This document shows, in pieces, positions 17,461-26,287 of a stretch of DNA of 64,000 nucleotides. The DNA lies in contig NZ_JAKFHA010000026.1 in assembly GCF_021502675.1 (NCBI RefSeq), positions 1-64,000 on the forward strand, given 5' to 3'. Position 1 is the stretch's first letter. Every line of letters starts with the position of its first letter. The notes under the pieces are model-generated. The model searched no databases, was not told the DNA's origin, and saw only the letters and a list, made by a program, of their open reading frames with translations. A program made the translations under genes and the position numbers. The DNA is from Yinghuangia soli. GTDB lineage: Bacteria > Actinomycetota > Actinomycetes > Streptomycetales > Streptomycetaceae.

Positions 17461-20016
17461 GTGCCCGGTACCAACCTCACCCGTGACGAGGCCCGCGAGC
17501 GGGCCCGGATCCTCACCGTCGACAGCTACGACATCGCCCTCGACCTGACCGGCACCGGACCGACGTTCGCCTCCGAGACCACGCTGCGCTTCTCGTGCGC
17601 CGAGCCGGGTGCCGCGACGTTCGTGGACCTGGTGGCGCCGTCCGTCTCCGCGATCACCCTGAACGGCGTGGCGCTGGACCCGGAGAAGGTGTACGCGGAC
17701 AGCCGTATCCAGCTGGACGGGCTGGCCGCGCAGAACGAGTTGCGCGTGGTCGCGGCCTGCGCGTACATGAACACCGGCGAGGGCCTGCACCGCTTCCTCG
17801 ACCCGGTCGACGGCAAGACCTACCTGTACACGCAGTTCGAGGTGGCGGACGCCCGCCGCGTCTTCGCGAACTTCGAGCAGCCGGACCTGAAGGCGACGTT
17901 CGCGTTCACCGTCACCGCCCCGGCCGACTGGCAGGTGGTGAGCAACTCGCCGACCCCCGAGGCGGTCCCGGCGGTGGGCTGCGACGGCGCCGCGGTGTGG
18001 GCGTTCGCGGCCACCCCGCGGATCTCCACCTACATCACCGCGCTGGTCGCGGGCCACTACCACGCGGTGCACGACAGCTACACGGCCGCGGACGGCACGG
18101 TCGTCCCGCTGGGCGTGTTCTGCCGCGCGTCGCTCGCCGAATTCCTGGACGCCGACAACATCTTCGACGTCACCAAGCAGGGCTTCGACTACTTCCTGGA
18201 GCAGTTCGACTTCCCGTACCCGTTCGCGAAGTACGACCAGCTCTTCGTGCCGGAGTACAACGCGGGCGCGATGGAGAACGCGGGCTGCGTGACGATCCTG
18301 GAGGACTACGTCTTCCGGTCCAAGGTCACCGACGCGTCCTACGAGGTGCGCGCCGAGACCATCCTGCACGAGCTCGCGCACATGTGGTTCGGCGACCTGG
18401 TCACCATGCAGTGGTGGGACGACCTGTGGCTGAACGAGTCGTTCGCGACGTACGCCTCGATCCGCTGCCAGGCCGAGGTCACCCGCTGGACGCAGGCCTG
18501 GGCGACGTTCGGCAACCGCATGAAGACCTGGGCGTACCGGCAGGACCAGCTGCCGTCCACGCACCCGATCTTCGCGGACATCCGGGACCTGGAGGACGTC
18601 GAGGTCAACTTCGACGGCATCACCTACGCCAAGGGCGCCTCGGTGCTCAAGCAGCTCGTCGCCTACGTGGGCAGCGAGCAGTTCATGTCCGGCGTGCGCA
18701 CCTACTTCAAGCGCCACGCGTGGGGCAACAGCACGCTGGCCGACCTGCTGACCGCACTGGAGGAGACCTCCGGGCGCGACCTGTCGGCGTGGTCCGCGGC
18801 GTGGCTGCAGACCGCGGGCATCAACACCGTGCGCCCCGAGATCGCGGTCGACGAGTCCGGCACGATCACCTCGTTCGCGGTGCTGCAGGAGGCGCCCGAG
18901 GCGTGGCCGACGATCCGCACGCACCGCATGGCGATCGGCTTCTACAACCGCACCTCCGAGGGCCTGGTGCGCTCGCACCGGGTCGAGCTGGACGTGTCGG
19001 GGCCGCGCACCGAGGTCACCGAACTGGTCGGCCGCGCCCGTCCGGACGTCGTGCTGCTCAACGACGACGACCTGACGTACTGCAAGATCCGCCTCGACCC
19101 GCACTCGCTCGGCGTCGTCACCTCGGCCATCGGCGAGTTCGCCGACCCGCTGCCGCGCGCGCTGTGCTGGGCGGCAGCGTGGGACATGACGCGCGATGCG
19201 GAGATGGCGGCGCGCGACTACCTGACCCTGGTGCTGTCCGGCATCGGGCAGGAGAAGGACATCAACATCGTCGGGTCGCTGCACCGCCAGCTGATCAGCG
19301 CGCTGGAGCTGTTCGCCGACCCGGCGTGGCGCCCGGAGGGCCTGGCCCGCCTCGCCGAGGCGGCGGTCGGGCACCTGCGCACCGCGGCGCCGGGCAGCGA
19401 CCACCAGCTCGCCTGGGCCCGCTGCCTGTCCTCGGTCGCCGTCGCGGACGACCAGATCGCGCTGCTCCAGGGCCTGCTCGCGGGCACCGAGACCATCGAG
19501 GGGCTGGCGGTGGACACCGACCTGCGCTGGGCGTTCCTGCAGCGCCTGGTCGCGGTCGGCGCGGCCGGCACGCCGGAGATCGACGCCGAGAAGGCCCGCG
19601 ACGACACCGCGGCGGGCGCCCGGCACGCGGCGTCCTGCGTGGCGGCCCGTCCGACGCGCGAGGCCAAGGACGAGGCCTGGGCGCAGGTCGTGGAGTCCGA
19701 CGCGCTGCCCAACGCCACGCAGGCGGCGGTGATCGGCGGGTTCGTGCAGACCGGCCAGCGCGAGCTGCTGACCGCCTACACGGACCGGTACTTCGCGGCG
19801 ATCGCGGGCGTGTGGGAGTCGCGCACCAACGAGATCGCGCAGCAGATCGTGCTGGGCTTGTACCCGTCGATCCAGGTCTCCCAGGACACCCTGGACAAGA
19901 CGGACGCGTGGCTGGCCACCGCCGAACCGGCGCCCGCGCTGCGCCGCCTGGTGGTGGAGAGCCGCGACGGCGTGGCCCGGGCGCTGCGCGCGCAGGCCAA
20001 GGACCGGGGCAAGTAG
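17461..20016 (+). CDS. pepN: aminopeptidase N (M1 zinc metallopeptidase), copy 2
   Basis: 851 residues, the same length as the upstream copy, with intact GAMEN (VPEYNAGAMENAG) and HELAHMWFGDLV...WLNESFATY zinc and catalytic motifs. The two copies share the N-terminal PGxNLTRDEARERAR but differ at many positions in the middle and C-terminal domains, so this is an old tandem duplication rather than an assembly repeat. The second copy is closer to the usual family pattern (WLNES). It starts at a GTG with AAAGGAGACGACC upstream. Different peptide specificities are likely but unproven. Confidence 0.95.
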   Translation: MPGTNLTRDEARERARILTVDSYDIALDLTGTGPTFASETTLRFSCAEPGAATFVDLVAPSVSAITLNGVALDPEKVYADSRIQLDGLAAQNELRVVAACAYMNTGEGLHRFLDPVDGKTYLYTQFEVADARRVFANFEQPDLKATFAFTVTAPADWQVVSNSPTPEAVPAVGCDGAAVWAFAATPRISTYITALVAGHYHAVHDSYTAADGTVVPLGVFCRASLAEFLDADNIFDVTKQGFDYFLEQFDFPYPFAKYDQLFVPEYNAGAMENAGCVTILEDYVFRSKVTDASYEVRAETILHELAHMWFGDLVTMQWWDDLWLNESFATYASIRCQAEVTRWTQAWATFGNRMKTWAYRQDQLPSTHPIFADIRDLEDVEVNFDGITYAKGASVLKQLVAYVGSEQFMSGVRTYFKRHAWGNSTLADLLTALEETSGRDLSAWSAAWLQTAGINTVRPEIAVDESGTITSFAVLQEAPEAWPTIRTHRMAIGFYNRTSEGLVRSHRVELDVSGPRTEVTELVGRARPDVVLLNDDDLTYCKIRLDPHSLGVVTSAIGEFADPLPRALCWAAAWDMTRDAEMAARDYLTLVLSGIGQEKDINIVGSLHRQLISALELFADPAWRPEGLARLAEAAVGHLRTAAPGSDHQLAWARCLSSVAVADDQIALLQGLLAGTETIEGLAVDTDLRWAFLQRLVAVGAAGTPEIDAEKARDDTAAGARHAASCVAARPTREAKDEAWAQVVESDALPNATQAAVIGGFVQTGQRELLTAYTDRYFAAIAGVWESRTNEIAQQIVLGLYPSIQVSQDTLDKTDAWLATAEPAPALRRLVVESRDGVARALRAQAKDRGK

Positions 20017-20071
20017 GGACGGATCCGCACGGCCGCGGCTGCCCTCGGGCGGCTGCGGCCTCGGGCGGCGC

Positions 20072-20098
20072 GGCCGGGACGGGAGCGCTTTCCCGGCC
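20072..20098 (+). terminator. candidate terminator after second pepN
   Basis: ggccggga (20072-20079) pairs with tcccggcc (20091-20098); modest stem in the gap between pepN copy 2 and the small membrane protein. Confidence 0.4.
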
Positions 20099-20163
20099 CG
20101 CCGCGTCACCCGAGAGGCTGCCCCGGTGGGGCAAGGTGGCAGTGCGCCGAGTACGGTAGATCC

Positions 20164-20400
20164 GTGGTCAACAAGAACGCACTGCGTGCCGGCACGGTCA
20201 GCGCCGGGCTCACGCTCATGCTGCTCATCTCGTCCCCGGCGGCCTTCGCCCTGACCCGGGACGACGGCGACGACCCCGGCTCCGGCCTGAGCATCGGCGA
20301 GACCCTCGGGTACTTCGTCGGCCTGCCGCTGCTGCTCTTCGCGGTGATCGCCTTCCTCGTCTCGCTCCCCGACATCATCGGCAAGGGCAAGAAGAACTGA
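20164..20400 (+). CDS. small membrane protein with signal-anchor and one further TM
   Basis: 78 residues. Residues 8-29 form a hydrophobic signal segment ending in PAAFA, followed by a short acidic stretch (TRDDGDDPGSG), a second membrane helix (about 47-68) and a basic tail (GKGKKN). No named family is recognised; similar small proteins occur in Streptomyces next to pepN/malQ. The GTG start at 20164 lies a few bases after the last promoter-like sequence with no strong ribosome site, so a leaderless or near-leaderless message is possible. Confidence 0.7.
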   Translation: MVNKNALRAGTVSAGLTLMLLISSPAAFALTRDDGDDPGSGLSIGETLGYFVGLPLLLFAVIAFLVSLPDIIGKGKKN

Positions 20401-20418
20401 CGTCTCGCCGACGGGTGT

Positions 20419-20455
20419 TGCGCGGCTCCTGAACCGGAAGGTCAGAGGCCGCGCA
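20419..20455. terminator. bidirectional terminator overlapping malQ stop
   Basis: tgcgcggctcctga (20419-20432) pairs with tcagaggccgcgca (20442-20455) with two mismatches. The right arm contains the stop codon of the leftward malQ gene. Confidence 0.55.
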
Positions 20456-22658
20456 GCACTCGCGCGAGCGAGGCTGCCCGGGCATTCTCGGTCAGGTCCT
20501 CCAGCAGCACGCGCCGGCCCGCGGCATCCGCGACCGGCAGCAGCCAGTTCGGGTACTCCCGTGACGTCCCCGGGAGATTCTGCGGACGCCGGTCGCCGAC
20601 CGCGTCCGGCAGCCACACCCCCAGCATCCGGCAGGGCGCCCGCACCAGCAGCCTGTGCAGCGCCTCGACGGTCTCCCGCTCCCCCGCGCCGGGCCGCAGC
20701 AGCCCGCGGGTGCGCAGCAGGTCCAGCCACGCGTCGCGGTCCTTGTCCGCCTCCGCGTGCGCTTCCTCGGCGCTGCCGGCCAGCAGGCCCAGTTCCGCCC
20801 ACAGGTCCACGTGTTCGCCCGCGAGCCGGGCCGCGGTGGGCGGCAGGTCGTGGGTGGTGACGGTGGCCAGCGACAGCTCGCGCCAGTCCTCGGGGGCGAC
20901 CGGGCCGTCCTCGTCCTGTTCGAACCACAGCACCGAGGTGCCGAGCAGGCCGCGCTCGCGCAGGTAGTCGCGCACCCACGGCTCGACCGTCCCGAGGTCC
21001 TCCCCGACCACCGCGGCGCCCGCGCGGTGCGCCTCCAGGGCCAGGATGCCGACCATCGCCTCGTGGTCGTAGCGCACGTACGCGCCGCGGTCCGGGCGGT
21101 TGCCGCGCGGCACCCACCAGAACCGGAACAGCCCGAGGATGTGGTCCACGCGGACCGCGCCGGCGTTGCGGAAGGCGGTGCGCAGGAGTTCGCGGTACGG
21201 CGCGTAGCCGGCCTCGGCGAGCCGCACGGGATGCCAGGGCGGCTGGCCCCAGTCCTGGCCGAACGCGTTCATGGCGTCCGGCGGGGCGCCGCCCGAGGCG
21301 CCCAGTGCGAGGACCTCGCCGCCGCGCGCCGAGCCGAGCACCCACGCGTCGGAGCCGTCCGGGTGCACGCCGACCGCGAGGTCGTGCACGATCCCGACCG
21401 GCATGCCCGCGTCGCGGGCGGTCCGCTGGGCATCGGCGAGTTGGCCGTCCGCGATCCACTGGCACCAGCGGTGGAAGTCGACGGCGGCGGCCAGCCTGCG
21501 GCGGGCCTGGCGGACCGCCGGGGAGTCCGGGTCGTGCAGTTCCTCGGGCCAGTCGTGCCAGTTCCGGCCGTACTCCTCGACCAGTGCGCACCAGGTGGCG
21601 TGGTCGTCGAGCCAGCGGCCCTCGGCGGCCAGGAACGCGCGGTACTCCGCCTCGCGCCCCGGGCTGCGCGGCACGCGGTGCACGAGCGCGAGCGCCTCGC
21701 GCTTCGCGGCGCGCACCCGGTCGCGGTCCAGGCGGTCCGCATCGGCACCGTCGGCGGACTCCAAGTCGCCGGTACCGAGCTTGAGTTCCTCGACCACGGC
21801 GTGCTCGACCGGGCTCAGGTAGGCGTATTCGGGGACCGCCTCGACGCGCACGTACATCGGGTCGGTGAAGCGGCGGCTGACCGGGAGGTACGGGGACGCC
21901 TCGACCGGCGCCGCCGGGGAGGCCGCGTGCAGCGGGTTGACCAGCACGAACCCGGCGCCGTGCCGGCGCGCCGACCAGCCGGCCAGGTCGGCGAGGTCGG
22001 CCAGGTCGCCGAGACCCCACGAGCGGCGCGACAGCAGCGAGTAGAGCTGCACCATGAAGCCCCACGAGCGGCCGGCGGGCGGGGCCAGGGTCGCGGGGGT
22101 GACGGCCAGCGGGGTGCCGGCGTGCTGCTCGGCGGTGCGGGTGCCGGGTTCGCCGCCGGAGCCGAGCGGGGTGTCGTCGGACGGCAGGATGCGGGCGTGC
22201 AGGGTGTGCCAGCCGAGCGGCAGGTCGGCGGGCAGGGCGTAGGTGCGCTCCTGCACGACGTGCCCGTCGACGGCGGGCGGCAGGTGCCGGGAGCGCTCGG
22301 CGACGTCGCGGCGTACCCCGCCGTCCTCCTGCTCGATCCACAGCTCGACGCGCGCGCCCGGTTCGGTGTGCACCGAGAACGACTCGGCGCGCCCGGCGCG
22401 CGTGACGATCACCGGCGGCAGCACGCGCTTGCGGCGGGCGGCCTCGTGGCCGGCCAGCGCGGCGCCGATCTCCTCGGGGGTCTCGGCGGGTACGCCGAGC
22501 GCGCCGAGGACCGCGCGCACGGTCGCCTCGTCGGCATGCACGACATCGCCGCGCCAGCCGTGGTGCTCGGTGGCGACGCCGTATGCCGCCGCGAGGCGGG
22601 CCAGGTCGCCGGTCACCGGTCCCGCCGTACGTGCTTCCTCGGTGCTCGTGCGCTCCAT
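20442..22658 (-). CDS. malQ: 4-alpha-glucanotransferase (amylomaltase, GH77)
   Basis: About 738 residues. MalQ moves alpha-1,4-glucan segments between maltodextrins in the cytoplasm. The C-terminal two thirds carry GH77 motifs: NPLHAASPAAPVEASPYLP, the nucleophile region VRVDHILGLFRFWW, the acid/base EDLGTVEPWVRDYL and VTTHDLPPTAARLAG. The N-terminal 180 residues are the extra beta-sandwich region found in actinobacterial MalQ. I chose the ATG at 22656-22658 over one 16 codons upstream because the latter would add a Cys/Arg-rich leader. Confidence 0.93.
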   Translation of the reverse strand: MERTSTEEARTAGPVTGDLARLAAAYGVATEHHGWRGDVVHADEATVRAVLGALGVPAETPEEIGAALAGHEAARRKRVLPPVIVTRAGRAESFSVHTEPGARVELWIEQEDGGVRRDVAERSRHLPPAVDGHVVQERTYALPADLPLGWHTLHARILPSDDTPLGSGGEPGTRTAEQHAGTPLAVTPATLAPPAGRSWGFMVQLYSLLSRRSWGLGDLADLADLAGWSARRHGAGFVLVNPLHAASPAAPVEASPYLPVSRRFTDPMYVRVEAVPEYAYLSPVEHAVVEELKLGTGDLESADGADADRLDRDRVRAAKREALALVHRVPRSPGREAEYRAFLAAEGRWLDDHATWCALVEEYGRNWHDWPEELHDPDSPAVRQARRRLAAAVDFHRWCQWIADGQLADAQRTARDAGMPVGIVHDLAVGVHPDGSDAWVLGSARGGEVLALGASGGAPPDAMNAFGQDWGQPPWHPVRLAEAGYAPYRELLRTAFRNAGAVRVDHILGLFRFWWVPRGNRPDRGAYVRYDHEAMVGILALEAHRAGAAVVGEDLGTVEPWVRDYLRERGLLGTSVLWFEQDEDGPVAPEDWRELSLATVTTHDLPPTAARLAGEHVDLWAELGLLAGSAEEAHAEADKDRDAWLDLLRTRGLLRPGAGERETVEALHRLLVRAPCRMLGVWLPDAVGDRRPQNLPGTSREYPNWLLPVADAAGRRVLLEDLTENARAASLARVLRGL

Positions 22659-22715
22659 TGGGCGAGCATCGCACCTGAACGGGCGATTTATGGGTTGTTC
22701 GCACACGACGTCGCC

Positions 22716-22752
22716 CGAAGGGGCGCTCCGGACGGCACGGAGCGCCCCTTCG
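22716..22752 (-). terminator. terminator of the sigma-factor operon
   Basis: cgaaggggcgctcc (22716-22729) pairs perfectly with ggagcgccccttcg (22739-22752), 42 bases after the last stop codon of the four-gene leftward operon. Confidence 0.8.
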
Positions 22753-22793
22753 GTCTCGCCCGCCGGCCCCGGGTGGAGGGGCCGGCGGGCCGC

Positions 22794-23852
22794 TCAGGAG
22801 AGCCGGCCGAACGCGTAGTCGCCCTCGACGCCTTGGGAGCGTTTGCCGAAGTAGCCGAAGCTCTCGGGGGCGACCGGGTCCGTGGCAGCGTCGATGTCGG
22901 CGGCGCTGCCGCTGCCCGACACGAAGTTGCCTTCCGGCGTGACGCAGCCGTCGGTGACGAACTCGCCCTGCGGGCAGGGCGGGACCTTGGCCCTGTCCTT
23001 GGCCGCCTGCTGTTCCTCGGCCCACATCTTGGCCTCCTCCTCGGGGTCGCCCCATCCCGGGAAGGTCCCCGGCAGCACCCCTTCGGTGCGGGCCCGGCCG
23101 ACCGGGGCGCCGTTCGCGTCCAGGCCCTGGACGACCACGGATGCACCGGCCGGGGCGATGACGGCGACCGCGAAGTAGCTCACCCCGGCCGCCTCGGGCG
23201 CCCTGGCGGTGTCCGCGACGGCGACGACGACGCCGTCCACGCGGATCTCGGCCTTGGCGGCGTCCGGCGGGGCGATCCCGTACATCAGGAACTCCCCCTC
23301 GTCCGGGGTCGGCCGGTAGCCCGTGAAGGCCGTGCCGTCCGCGAACGTCAGGGGCAGTGCCGGGTCTTCGTAGTACGCGACGTCGCCGCGCGAGGTGCCG
23401 GCGTGGGCGACCAGGCAGCGGACGTCGGACAGCGTGAACTGCGGCTGCGGCCATGCCCAGACGCGGCTCGGGTCCACCCCGATGGGCGGCCACATGACCT
23501 CGGCCGCGCGGCCGGCCGGGTCCGACCCGTCCTTCGGGCATGCCGACGCACGCACCCACCAGGGGCCGAAGGAGGCGTTCCCGGAGATCGCCCCGGGCGG
23601 TGCCGGGGTCGGGGTCCTGGGCGCCACCGCCGGGCCCGCGTCGCGGTGCGGGAGGCCGAGGTATTCGGGGGCCGCGAATGCGGTGGCCACGAGTGCCGCG
23701 GCGACGCCCGCTGCTGCTGCGGCCCGCAGGCGGTCGCGGCGCCGCCGCCGCCGTACGCCGGTCATGACCCGGTCGAACGGGTCCGGGTCGCCCGGGTAGT
23801 CGTCCGGGAGGCGTCCGGCGTCGACGAGCCGGGATGTGAAGCGGTCGGTCAT
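22794..23852 (-). CDS. single-pass membrane partner of SigE-family sigma factor, copy 1
   Basis: 352 residues. The N-terminal 30 are cytoplasmic with a run of Arg (VRRRRRRDRLR), then one membrane helix (about 44-62), then an external domain with Pro-rich linker, the motif GAISGNASFGPWWVRASAC and several Cys. The start ATG overlaps the sigma stop in an ATGA, implying coupled translation. By position it is the likely anti-sigma or signal receptor, but it has no recognisable zinc anti-sigma or ASD motif. Closely similar to the 24393-25490 product, including the C-terminus ending in DYAFGRLS. Confidence 0.72.
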   Translation of the reverse strand: MTDRFTSRLVDAGRLPDDYPGDPDPFDRVMTGVRRRRRRDRLRAAAAAGVAAALVATAFAAPEYLGLPHRDAGPAVAPRTPTPAPPGAISGNASFGPWWVRASACPKDGSDPAGRAAEVMWPPIGVDPSRVWAWPQPQFTLSDVRCLVAHAGTSRGDVAYYEDPALPLTFADGTAFTGYRPTPDEGEFLMYGIAPPDAAKAEIRVDGVVVAVADTARAPEAAGVSYFAVAVIAPAGASVVVQGLDANGAPVGRARTEGVLPGTFPGWGDPEEEAKMWAEEQQAAKDRAKVPPCPQGEFVTDGCVTPEGNFVSGSGSAADIDAATDPVAPESFGYFGKRSQGVEGDYAFGRLS

Positions 23853-24388
23853 GCGGCACCTCCCGGGATCGCCGTGTCGCCGAGGATCCCGACGGAGCGC
23901 AGGGCCTCCAGGCCGCGGGACGCGTAGGTCTTGGCGGTGCCCACCGAGCAGCCCATCAGTTCGGCGACCTCGGTTTCCGGAAGGCCGTGGGCGTAGCGCA
24001 GGACCACGGCGACGCGCTGCCGCGTACCGAGTCCTGCCAGCGCGCGGCGCATGGCGTCGCGGTCCTCGGCCTCGCCGGCCCCGCCGGCCGGGGCGTCGGC
24101 GGCGACGTCGGACGGTGCGGTCGGTTCGGACGGTCCGGCCGCGGCGCGGCCGGTCCACCATCTGCGGCGGCCGGACGCGACGGCGAGGTTCACCACGATC
24201 CGGCGACTGTAGGCCTCGGGCTGCTCGTCCCGCAGCTTCGGCCAGACCTTCCACAGCCGGGCCAAGGCCTCCTGGGCCAACTCCTCGGCGCGGTCGACGT
24301 CGTGGACCAGGCTGTACGCGAAAGCGGTCAGCGCGGTCCAGCGGCCGCGGGTGAAGTCGGCGAACTCTTCCTGTGCAGTGGCGTCCAT
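23849..24388 (-). CDS. SigE-family ECF-like RNA polymerase sigma factor, copy 1
   Basis: 179-residue group 4 sigma factor. Region 2 (FAYSLVHDVDRAEELAQEALARLWKVW, about 22-48) binds core and the -10 element; region 4 (LPETEVAELMGCSVGTAKTYASRGLEALR, about 136-165) is the -35-reading helix-turn-helix. Similar to the SigE family common in actinobacteria. Its start lies 4 bases past the stop of the preceding membrane-partner gene and its stop overlaps the next start, so the four genes form one operon made of two duplicated cassettes. Confidence 0.88.
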   Translation of the reverse strand: MDATAQEEFADFTRGRWTALTAFAYSLVHDVDRAEELAQEALARLWKVWPKLRDEQPEAYSRRIVVNLAVASGRRRWWTGRAAAGPSEPTAPSDVAADAPAGGAGEAEDRDAMRRALAGLGTRQRVAVVLRYAHGLPETEVAELMGCSVGTAKTYASRGLEALRSVGILGDTAIPGGAA

Positions 24389-24392
24389 CGGC

Positions 24393-25490
24393 TCAGGCCA
24401 ATCTGCCGAAGCCGTGGTCGCCTTCGATGGCCTGCGACCGCGAGCCGCGGGCACCGAAGTCGTCGGGGGACGCCAGAATCGCCTCCGCGTCGGCGCGGGT
24501 GATGCCCTCGGAGCCCAGCGGGCGGTCGATCATGCCCAGCCGACCGGGCACGCGGCAGGTGCGGGGCCCTGGAAGGGTCTCGGGGCATACCGGAACATCG
24601 GCGATCTGCCGTTCCTGCTCCTGCTCTTCGGCCCATGCCGCCGCCTCGGCCTTGGGGTCGCCCACTCCGGGGAAGGTCCCGGGCATGACGTCCTGTGTGC
24701 GGGCCCGGCCCACCGGTGCGCCGTTCGCGGCGAAGCCCTGCACGGTCACGGAGGCACCGGCCGGGGCATCGAGCAGCAGGGCGAAGAAGTTCATGCCGGC
24801 CGCTTCGGGCGCCGCCGCGGTGTCCGCGGTGGCGACGACGGCGTCGTCGACCCGGATCTCGGCTTTGGCGGCGCCGGCCGGAGCGATTCCGTACAGCACG
24901 AACTCTCCTTGGTCCGGGGTGGGCCGGTAGCCCGTGAAGGCCGTGCCGTCGGCGAACGTGAGCGGCAGCGCGGGGTCTTCGAAGAACGTGATGTCGCCGC
25001 GCGAGGTGTTCGCGTGCGCCAGCAGGCACCGGACGTTCGCCTTCCAGCGGTCCTGCTCCGGCGGGACCTCCTCGCCGGTCGGCACGGCGCCGACCGGCGG
25101 CCACGCGATGAGGCGCCGTTCGCTCAACGGATCCCCGGGGTCCCGTTCGCGGCATTCCGAGGCGCCCACCCACCAGGGGCCGAACGACGCGGTCCCGGAG
25201 ATCGCCCCGGGCGGCGCCGGGGTCGCCGGCCTCGGGCTGCCCGGGGTCTCGGGTGCCGGCACGGGGACCGTCACGTCTCCGTCGCCGCCGCCGCTCCAGG
25301 GCCGGGGCACGGTCAGGGCGGCGACCGCGAGCGCCGCGGCGAGGCCGGTCGCGGCCGCCGCGCGCAGGCGGTTGCGGCGCCTTCTGCGGCGCACGCCAGC
25401 CATGACGCGCACGAGCGGGTCGGCGTCGGCCACGTAGTCGTCGGGCAGGCGGCCGGCGTCGGCCAGCCGTCCGCCGAGGCGGTCCGTCAT
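24393..25490 (-). CDS. single-pass membrane partner of SigE-family sigma factor, copy 2
   Basis: 365 residues with the same plan as the 22794-23852 product: MTDRxxxRLxDAGRLPDDY start, Arg-rich cytoplasmic segment, one membrane helix near 44-62, Pro-rich linker, GAISGTASFGPWWVGASEC, LPLTFADGTAFTGYRPTPD and a C-terminus ending in DHGFGRLA. The conserved external block and paired Cys suggest ligand binding or envelope sensing. The ATGA overlap with the upstream sigma gene supports a functional pair. Activity as anti-sigma factor is inferred from context only. Confidence 0.72.
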   Translation of the reverse strand: MTDRLGGRLADAGRLPDDYVADADPLVRVMAGVRRRRRRNRLRAAAATGLAAALAVAALTVPRPWSGGGDGDVTVPVPAPETPGSPRPATPAPPGAISGTASFGPWWVGASECRERDPGDPLSERRLIAWPPVGAVPTGEEVPPEQDRWKANVRCLLAHANTSRGDITFFEDPALPLTFADGTAFTGYRPTPDQGEFVLYGIAPAGAAKAEIRVDDAVVATADTAAAPEAAGMNFFALLLDAPAGASVTVQGFAANGAPVGRARTQDVMPGTFPGVGDPKAEAAAWAEEQEQERQIADVPVCPETLPGPRTCRVPGRLGMIDRPLGSEGITRADAEAILASPDDFGARGSRSQAIEGDHGFGRLA

Positions 25491-26083
25491 GCCGCACCTC
25501 CCCGGTCGCGCCGGGACGCGGACTGCGGGCGAGGCCGCGGGAGGACGGCCATCACGCGTTCGCCGGGGTCGGGGCGTCCGCCGGGGGGTCCTTCGTCCGG
25601 GCCGAGGACCCCGCTGGACCGCAGGGCCTCCAGGCCGCGGGACGCGTGGGTCTTGACGGTGCCCACCGAGCAGCCGAGCAATTCGGCGACCTCGGTCTCG
25701 GGGAGGTCGTGGGCGTACCGCAGGACGACCACGACGCGCTGCCGGGCGCTGAGCCCGGCGAGTGCGCGGCGCATGATGTCGCGGTCCTCGACCTGGCCGC
25801 CGGGGCCGTCGACCGCGATGTCGGGCATCTTCGCGGTGGCGCGCTCGCCCCACCACCGGCGGCGGCCGGAGGATATGGCGAGGTTGACCAGGATGCGGCG
25901 GATGTAGGCCTCGGGCTGCTCGGTGCGCAGCTTGGGCCATACCTTCCAGAGCCTGACGAGGGCTTCCTGCACGAGGTCCTCGGCGCGGCCGACGTCGTGG
26001 ACCAGGCTGTGCGCGAATGCGGTCAAAGCCGTCCAGCGGCCGCGGGTGAACTCCGCGAACTCCTCCTGCTCCGTGGCGTCCAT
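25487..26083 (-). CDS. SigE-family ECF-like RNA polymerase sigma factor, copy 2
   Basis: 198-residue sigma factor, first gene of the leftward operon. Region 2 (FAHSLVHDVGRAEDLVQEALVRLWKVW) and region 4 (LPETEVAELLGCSVGTVKTHASRGLEALRSSG) match the other copy closely. About 20 extra Pro/Arg-rich residues follow region 4 before the ATGA junction. The near-identical start MDATxQEEFAxFTRGRWTALTAFA in both copies shows that the pair arose by tandem duplication. Both would be transcribed from the promoter upstream of 26083, probably autoregulated. Confidence 0.88.
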   Translation of the reverse strand: MDATEQEEFAEFTRGRWTALTAFAHSLVHDVGRAEDLVQEALVRLWKVWPKLRTEQPEAYIRRILVNLAISSGRRRWWGERATAKMPDIAVDGPGGQVEDRDIMRRALAGLSARQRVVVVLRYAHDLPETEVAELLGCSVGTVKTHASRGLEALRSSGVLGPDEGPPGGRPDPGERVMAVLPRPRPQSASRRDRGGAA

Positions 26084-26149
26084 CCATCCCCCGGTCGCGC
26101 CTGCCTGTCCCCCGGGGAACGCGATGGCGGGCAGGTCGCGTTGACACGG

Positions 26150-26211
26150 CCGGGAAAAAATACGGCCGGCGGCCCGAAGGCTCGGGGTGCGAGCCTAGGG
26201 GCCGCCGGCCG
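26150..26211 (-). terminator. intrinsic terminator of the HNH gene
   Basis: A long stem (about 26164-26175 with 26198-26210, plus inner stem aggctcg/cgagcct) is followed on the minus strand by gtattttttccc. This is the most canonical terminator in the window. Confidence 0.88.
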
Positions 26212-26287
26212 GACGGCCGTGCGCGGGATACCCGGGATACGGCGACGGCGGCGGACTGGCTGCCTCGTCCGGCAGAGCCCGCCGCCG

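Noticed and set aside
15886-23859. 2657-residue open frame on the minus strand across pepN and malQ
   Set aside because: It is antisense or out of frame to well-supported genes, and its product is Arg/Gly/Val-rich with no domain. Long open shadow frames are normal at this G+C content.
20655-23927. 1090-residue plus-strand frame antisense to malQ and the sigma partner
   Set aside because: Same reason: composition of a shadow frame and no ribosome site, while the opposite strand encodes recognisable GH77 motifs.
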